Assembly: GCF_002420705.1 (NCBI RefSeq)
Contig: NZ_DIIM01000001.1
Coordinates: 124,001-188,000 of the forward strand
Reading direction: 5' to 3'
Length of the DNA: 64,000 bases
DNA from: Sphingobacterium sp. UBA5670
Lineage (GTDB): Bacteria > Bacteroidota > Bacteroidia > Sphingobacteriales > Sphingobacteriaceae
The first letter of the stretch is position 1. Every line of letters begins with the position of its first letter. Position numbers and translations under genes: made by a program. Below, piece by piece: positions 62,173-64,000 of this stretch. The notes under the pieces were generated by a model. The model did no database searches and had not been told where the DNA came from. It saw only the letters and a list, made by a program, of their open reading frames with translations.

Positions 62173-62985
62173 TTATGCTGTTTTCTTAGCAGATTTAATT
62201 TTTGCATGTGCATTAATAAATAAAGTGCGCACCTGTCCCCCATCCAATTGTAAAGCTTCAGAAATCTTGTCAAAGGAATACTGCAACTCATAGCGCATGC
62301 GGAAGACTTCCGCTTCTTCTTCGGTCATTTCACCATTTAATTTAAATTCAACAGGTTTGGCCATCAGCTGCATTTTCTCTTCACTATGAATGATGGAACG
62401 CAGGTATTCGATTGTTTTCTCTATTTGCAGGCTAACCTCATAATCAGAGATATTCCCCATATAGTAAGCGATACGTTCATAGTTAAAACTATATTTGAGG
62501 CACAGGCGAATAAAGAGCTGTTGATCGTTGTTGAGGTTAGGCAGAATGGCATTGAGCTGATCCATTTTCTTTTTCTTTTCCAATTCCAGTTGCTCGATAT
62601 AGAGCACATCTTCTTCACTCTCCTCTTCCAGTTCATAGCCCAGCATAAATTCCTGATAGTCCTCGATGCTGTCGAGGCGGAGTAAGCTTCGATGGAATCT
62701 ATTACGAGATTTTTGATAAAAAGCCTGAATGGCAGACTTCACCTGAATTTTCAGGAAGTCGAAGACTTCAGTTTCGGAATTCACATTTTCGCGGAACAGC
62801 CAAAGCCTTAGGAATGCTTCCTGTGCAATGCTTTCTCCGGCACATTCATCATCGGTGGCCCGGTGCGCACGAAAAAAGAAATGTTCATAAAATTTCTGGT
62901 AGAAAAATTTAAGTCCTTTTTCGTGCCCCTTGTGCAGGTGTTCAATGGCCGTTTTAATGTCCTTGTTTAGTAAAAGTAGTTTCAT
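62173..62985 (-). CDS. ECF-like sigma factor coupled to dead Cas12f
   Basis: This 270-residue protein is longer than usual ECF factors (about 170-200). A sigma-2 domain (about 12-98) includes the core-binding helix AGESIAQEAFLRLWLF. An acidic linker (about 105-135) follows. There are then two sigma-4-like helix-turn-helix segments: residues about 139-198 (ILPNLNNDQQLFIRLCLKYSFNYERIAYYMG) and about 216-266 (MTEEEAEVFRMRYELQYSFDKISEALQLDGGQVRTLFINAHAKIKS). No anti-sigma gene is adjacent. Operon coupling to the dead Cas12f suggests that promoter choice is given by the guide RNA, not by the sigma-4 domain alone. Confidence 0.85.
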   Translation of the reverse strand: MKLLLLNKDIKTAIEHLHKGHEKGLKFFYQKFYEHFFFRAHRATDDECAGESIAQEAFLRLWLFRENVNSETEVFDFLKIQVKSAIQAFYQKSRNRFHRSLLRLDSIEDYQEFMLGYELEEESEEDVLYIEQLELEKKKKMDQLNAILPNLNNDQQLFIRLCLKYSFNYERIAYYMGNISDYEVSLQIEKTIEYLRSIIHSEEKMQLMAKPVEFKLNGEMTEEEAEVFRMRYELQYSFDKISEALQLDGGQVRTLFINAHAKIKSAKKTA

Positions 62986-63196
62986 AATTCGTTTTTATGG
63001 TTAGCACACGAAAATCACTTACCACAGCTTCGGCAAATCGGAAAGATCTGTCGGAAACCGAAGCTGGGTGGGTGCAAATTGTTATTTGGTTATAAAAACT
63101 TATTGGTATTGAATTGGATATTAAAGTTATAAAGGCTAAAATAGCTATGGTGGCTATGCTATAGCACTCTATCCGATTATTTCTTCATAACTCGTT
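62986..63196 (-). other. Leader between CRISPR array and sigma gene, with a long stem
   Basis: CAGCTTCGG at 63025-63033 and its exact complement at 63058-63066 form a 9-bp GC-rich stem with a 24-nt loop. The loop holds two TTTCCGA words (minus strand). The structure is about 40 nt upstream of the sigma start codon. Nearby, GCTAT words repeat (63150-63165). It may be a 5' regulatory element, the array terminator or part of a guide scaffold RNA. Confidence 0.45.
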
Positions 63197-64000
63197 ATTA
63201 TGTATACCCCCTATGTTATGTGGTCAACAACAGCTAATACAGCGATGCATGAAAACGCCCAGTTGTGTATACCCTTTAATTTAGATCACTAAACATCTGC
63301 TTAAAGAATAGGTATTATTCTGCAATAGTTGCATATAGCCTAATTTTTTTGAGATCATCAACATCTTAAGTTTTGAACGCTTGAATAGAGCAGTTGTGTA
63401 TACCCTACATTTTGAGATTATTAACATCGATCGGGAAAACCTAGTTGTTGTGTATACCCTACATTTTGAGATCGTTAACATCACTATGTTCTTAATGGGA
63501 CATCTTTTCTTTGTTGTGTATACCCTGCATTTTGAGAGCATCAGCATCAAGCAATCCTTGGTATGTATAGGTCGGTGAGTTGTGTATACCCTGCTTTTTA
63601 AGATCATTAACATCTCACCTCCTAGTATCGCAATAATAATCAAGAACATAGCGTAGGATATAACTCAACATTTTCTTAAAAAGGGTATTTAGTGAGTCTC
63701 TTTTAGGCTCACCCTACGGCATAACAAGATGCCTCAATATAATTTTGTAAATTTTCTTACTTTTCGCATACTACGCAAGGGAATTCAGTTGTAGTTCATC
63801 AGCCCGTCGCATATCCCGTATTACCTACCCATTTGGTTATGTAAAACGAGTTGCTACCACCCTACTTTCTGAGGTCTTTAACATTGAGATAAACTTGAGA
63901 GGCAAGTCAATTTTTGGTTGTGTATACCCCACAATTTGAGATCATTAACATCTCAGCTTTTTATTGGGAGCCTGATGTTACTGTTGTGTATACCCCACAA
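63197..64000 (-). CRISPR. CRISPR array, 36-nt repeats, leader-distal end; continues beyond the right edge
   Basis: Ten repeats are visible: 63197-63232 (decayed), 63262-63297, 63328-63365 (38 nt, decayed), 63393-63428, 63447-63482, 63513-63548, 63579-63614, 63850-63885 (decayed), 63917-63952, and 63983 to the window end. On the plus strand the unit begins GTTGTGTATACCC and ends ATCATTAACATC. Spacers are 29, 30, 27, 18, 30 and 30 bp in the left block and 31 and 30 bp in the right block, with a 235-bp interval between 63614 and 63850. Read on the minus strand the repeat ends in ACACAAC next to the spacer, as in Cas12f crRNAs, so the array is co-oriented with the sigma and Cas12f genes. Repeats decay towards the left, which marks the old end. 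Confidence 0.93.
63615..63849 (-). ncRNA. Candidate tracrRNA-like RNA or decayed repeats inside the array
   Basis: This 235-bp interval interrupts the array. On the minus strand it offers a 5-bp stem GGCAT-ATGCC (63718-63733) and an 8-bp stem with one mismatch (63691-63711). A segment reading ATACCCTTTTTAAGA (about 63674-63688) follows; it is an inverted, 3-nt-shorter copy of part of the repeat at 63579-63614. Hairpins followed by an anti-repeat is the order of Cas12f tracrRNAs. The length would also fit about three fully decayed repeats with spacers, and a faint repeat-like stretch at 63653-63674 supports that reading. Confidence 0.35.

Noticed and set aside
62173..62985. Classical PUL-type ECF sigma with anti-sigma partner
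   Set aside because: No FecR-like anti-sigma gene is next to it; the co-oriented neighbour is the Cas12f-like gene.
63281..63649. Frames across the CRISPR array with repeated CRVYTT peptides
   Set aside because: The repeats in the peptide come from translating the CRISPR repeats; not genes.

Overview
The window looks like chromosome from a Bacteroidota bacterium close to Sphingobacterium. The reasons are two SusC/SusD pairs in a glycan-utilisation locus, LytTR and HTH regulators typical of the phylum, candidate TAnnTTTG -7 promoter boxes, a 646-residue oleate hydratase with the catalytic residues of the Elizabethkingia enzyme, and moderate-to-low GC. No rRNA, tRNA, insertion sequence or phage gene was seen.

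Layout. 1-1063: the 5' end of a dihydrolipoyl dehydrogenase gene and an OsmC-family gene. 1102-8861: a LytS/LytTR two-component pair, divergent from a tripartite RND efflux operon (TolC, RND pump, adaptor). 8964-15413: a mixed set of small metabolic and acetyltransferase genes, ending in an AraC-type regulator. 15511-18463: oleate hydratase and a 3-hydroxyacyl-CoA dehydrogenase-like gene. 18494-21264: a serine hydrolase, a membrane protein and a DinB-fold protein. 21643-29508: a CusRS-like two-component pair followed by a heavy-metal RND efflux set (adaptor, pump, TolC). 29505-33501: an oppositely oriented EmrAB/TolC-type efflux operon. 33701-35104: a DUF3050 protein and a small unknown protein. 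35124-58891: a polysaccharide utilisation locus (PUL) of about 24 kb on the minus strand, with two SusCD pairs, surface lipoproteins, two clan GH-D (alpha-galactosidase-like) enzymes, a GH95 fucosidase-like enzyme, a sialate O-acetylesterase-like enzyme, a sodium/solute symporter and a GntR/PBP-type regulator.

59155-64000 is the most unusual part. It holds a DKNYY-repeat secreted protein and, facing it tail to tail with one base between, a minus-strand pair: an ECF-like sigma factor (62173-62985) followed by a compact Cas12f/TnpB-like protein (61062-62156). The Cas12f-like protein has lost the RuvC acidic residues and stops before the zinc ribbon and RuvC-III motif, so it should bind RNA and DNA but not cut. 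Upstream of the sigma gene lies a CRISPR array (36-nt repeats, mostly 27-31-nt spacers) that runs off the right edge. Repeat degeneracy increases towards the sigma gene, which marks that end as the old, leader-distal end. No cas1, cas2 or effector nuclease is visible. The simplest reading is an RNA-guided transcription activator: crRNA directs the dead Cas12f to DNA and the coupled sigma factor recruits RNA polymerase there. The neighbouring PUL, whose first susC has no recognisable housekeeping promoter, and the DKNYY gene are candidate targets, but I found no spacer match in this window by eye.
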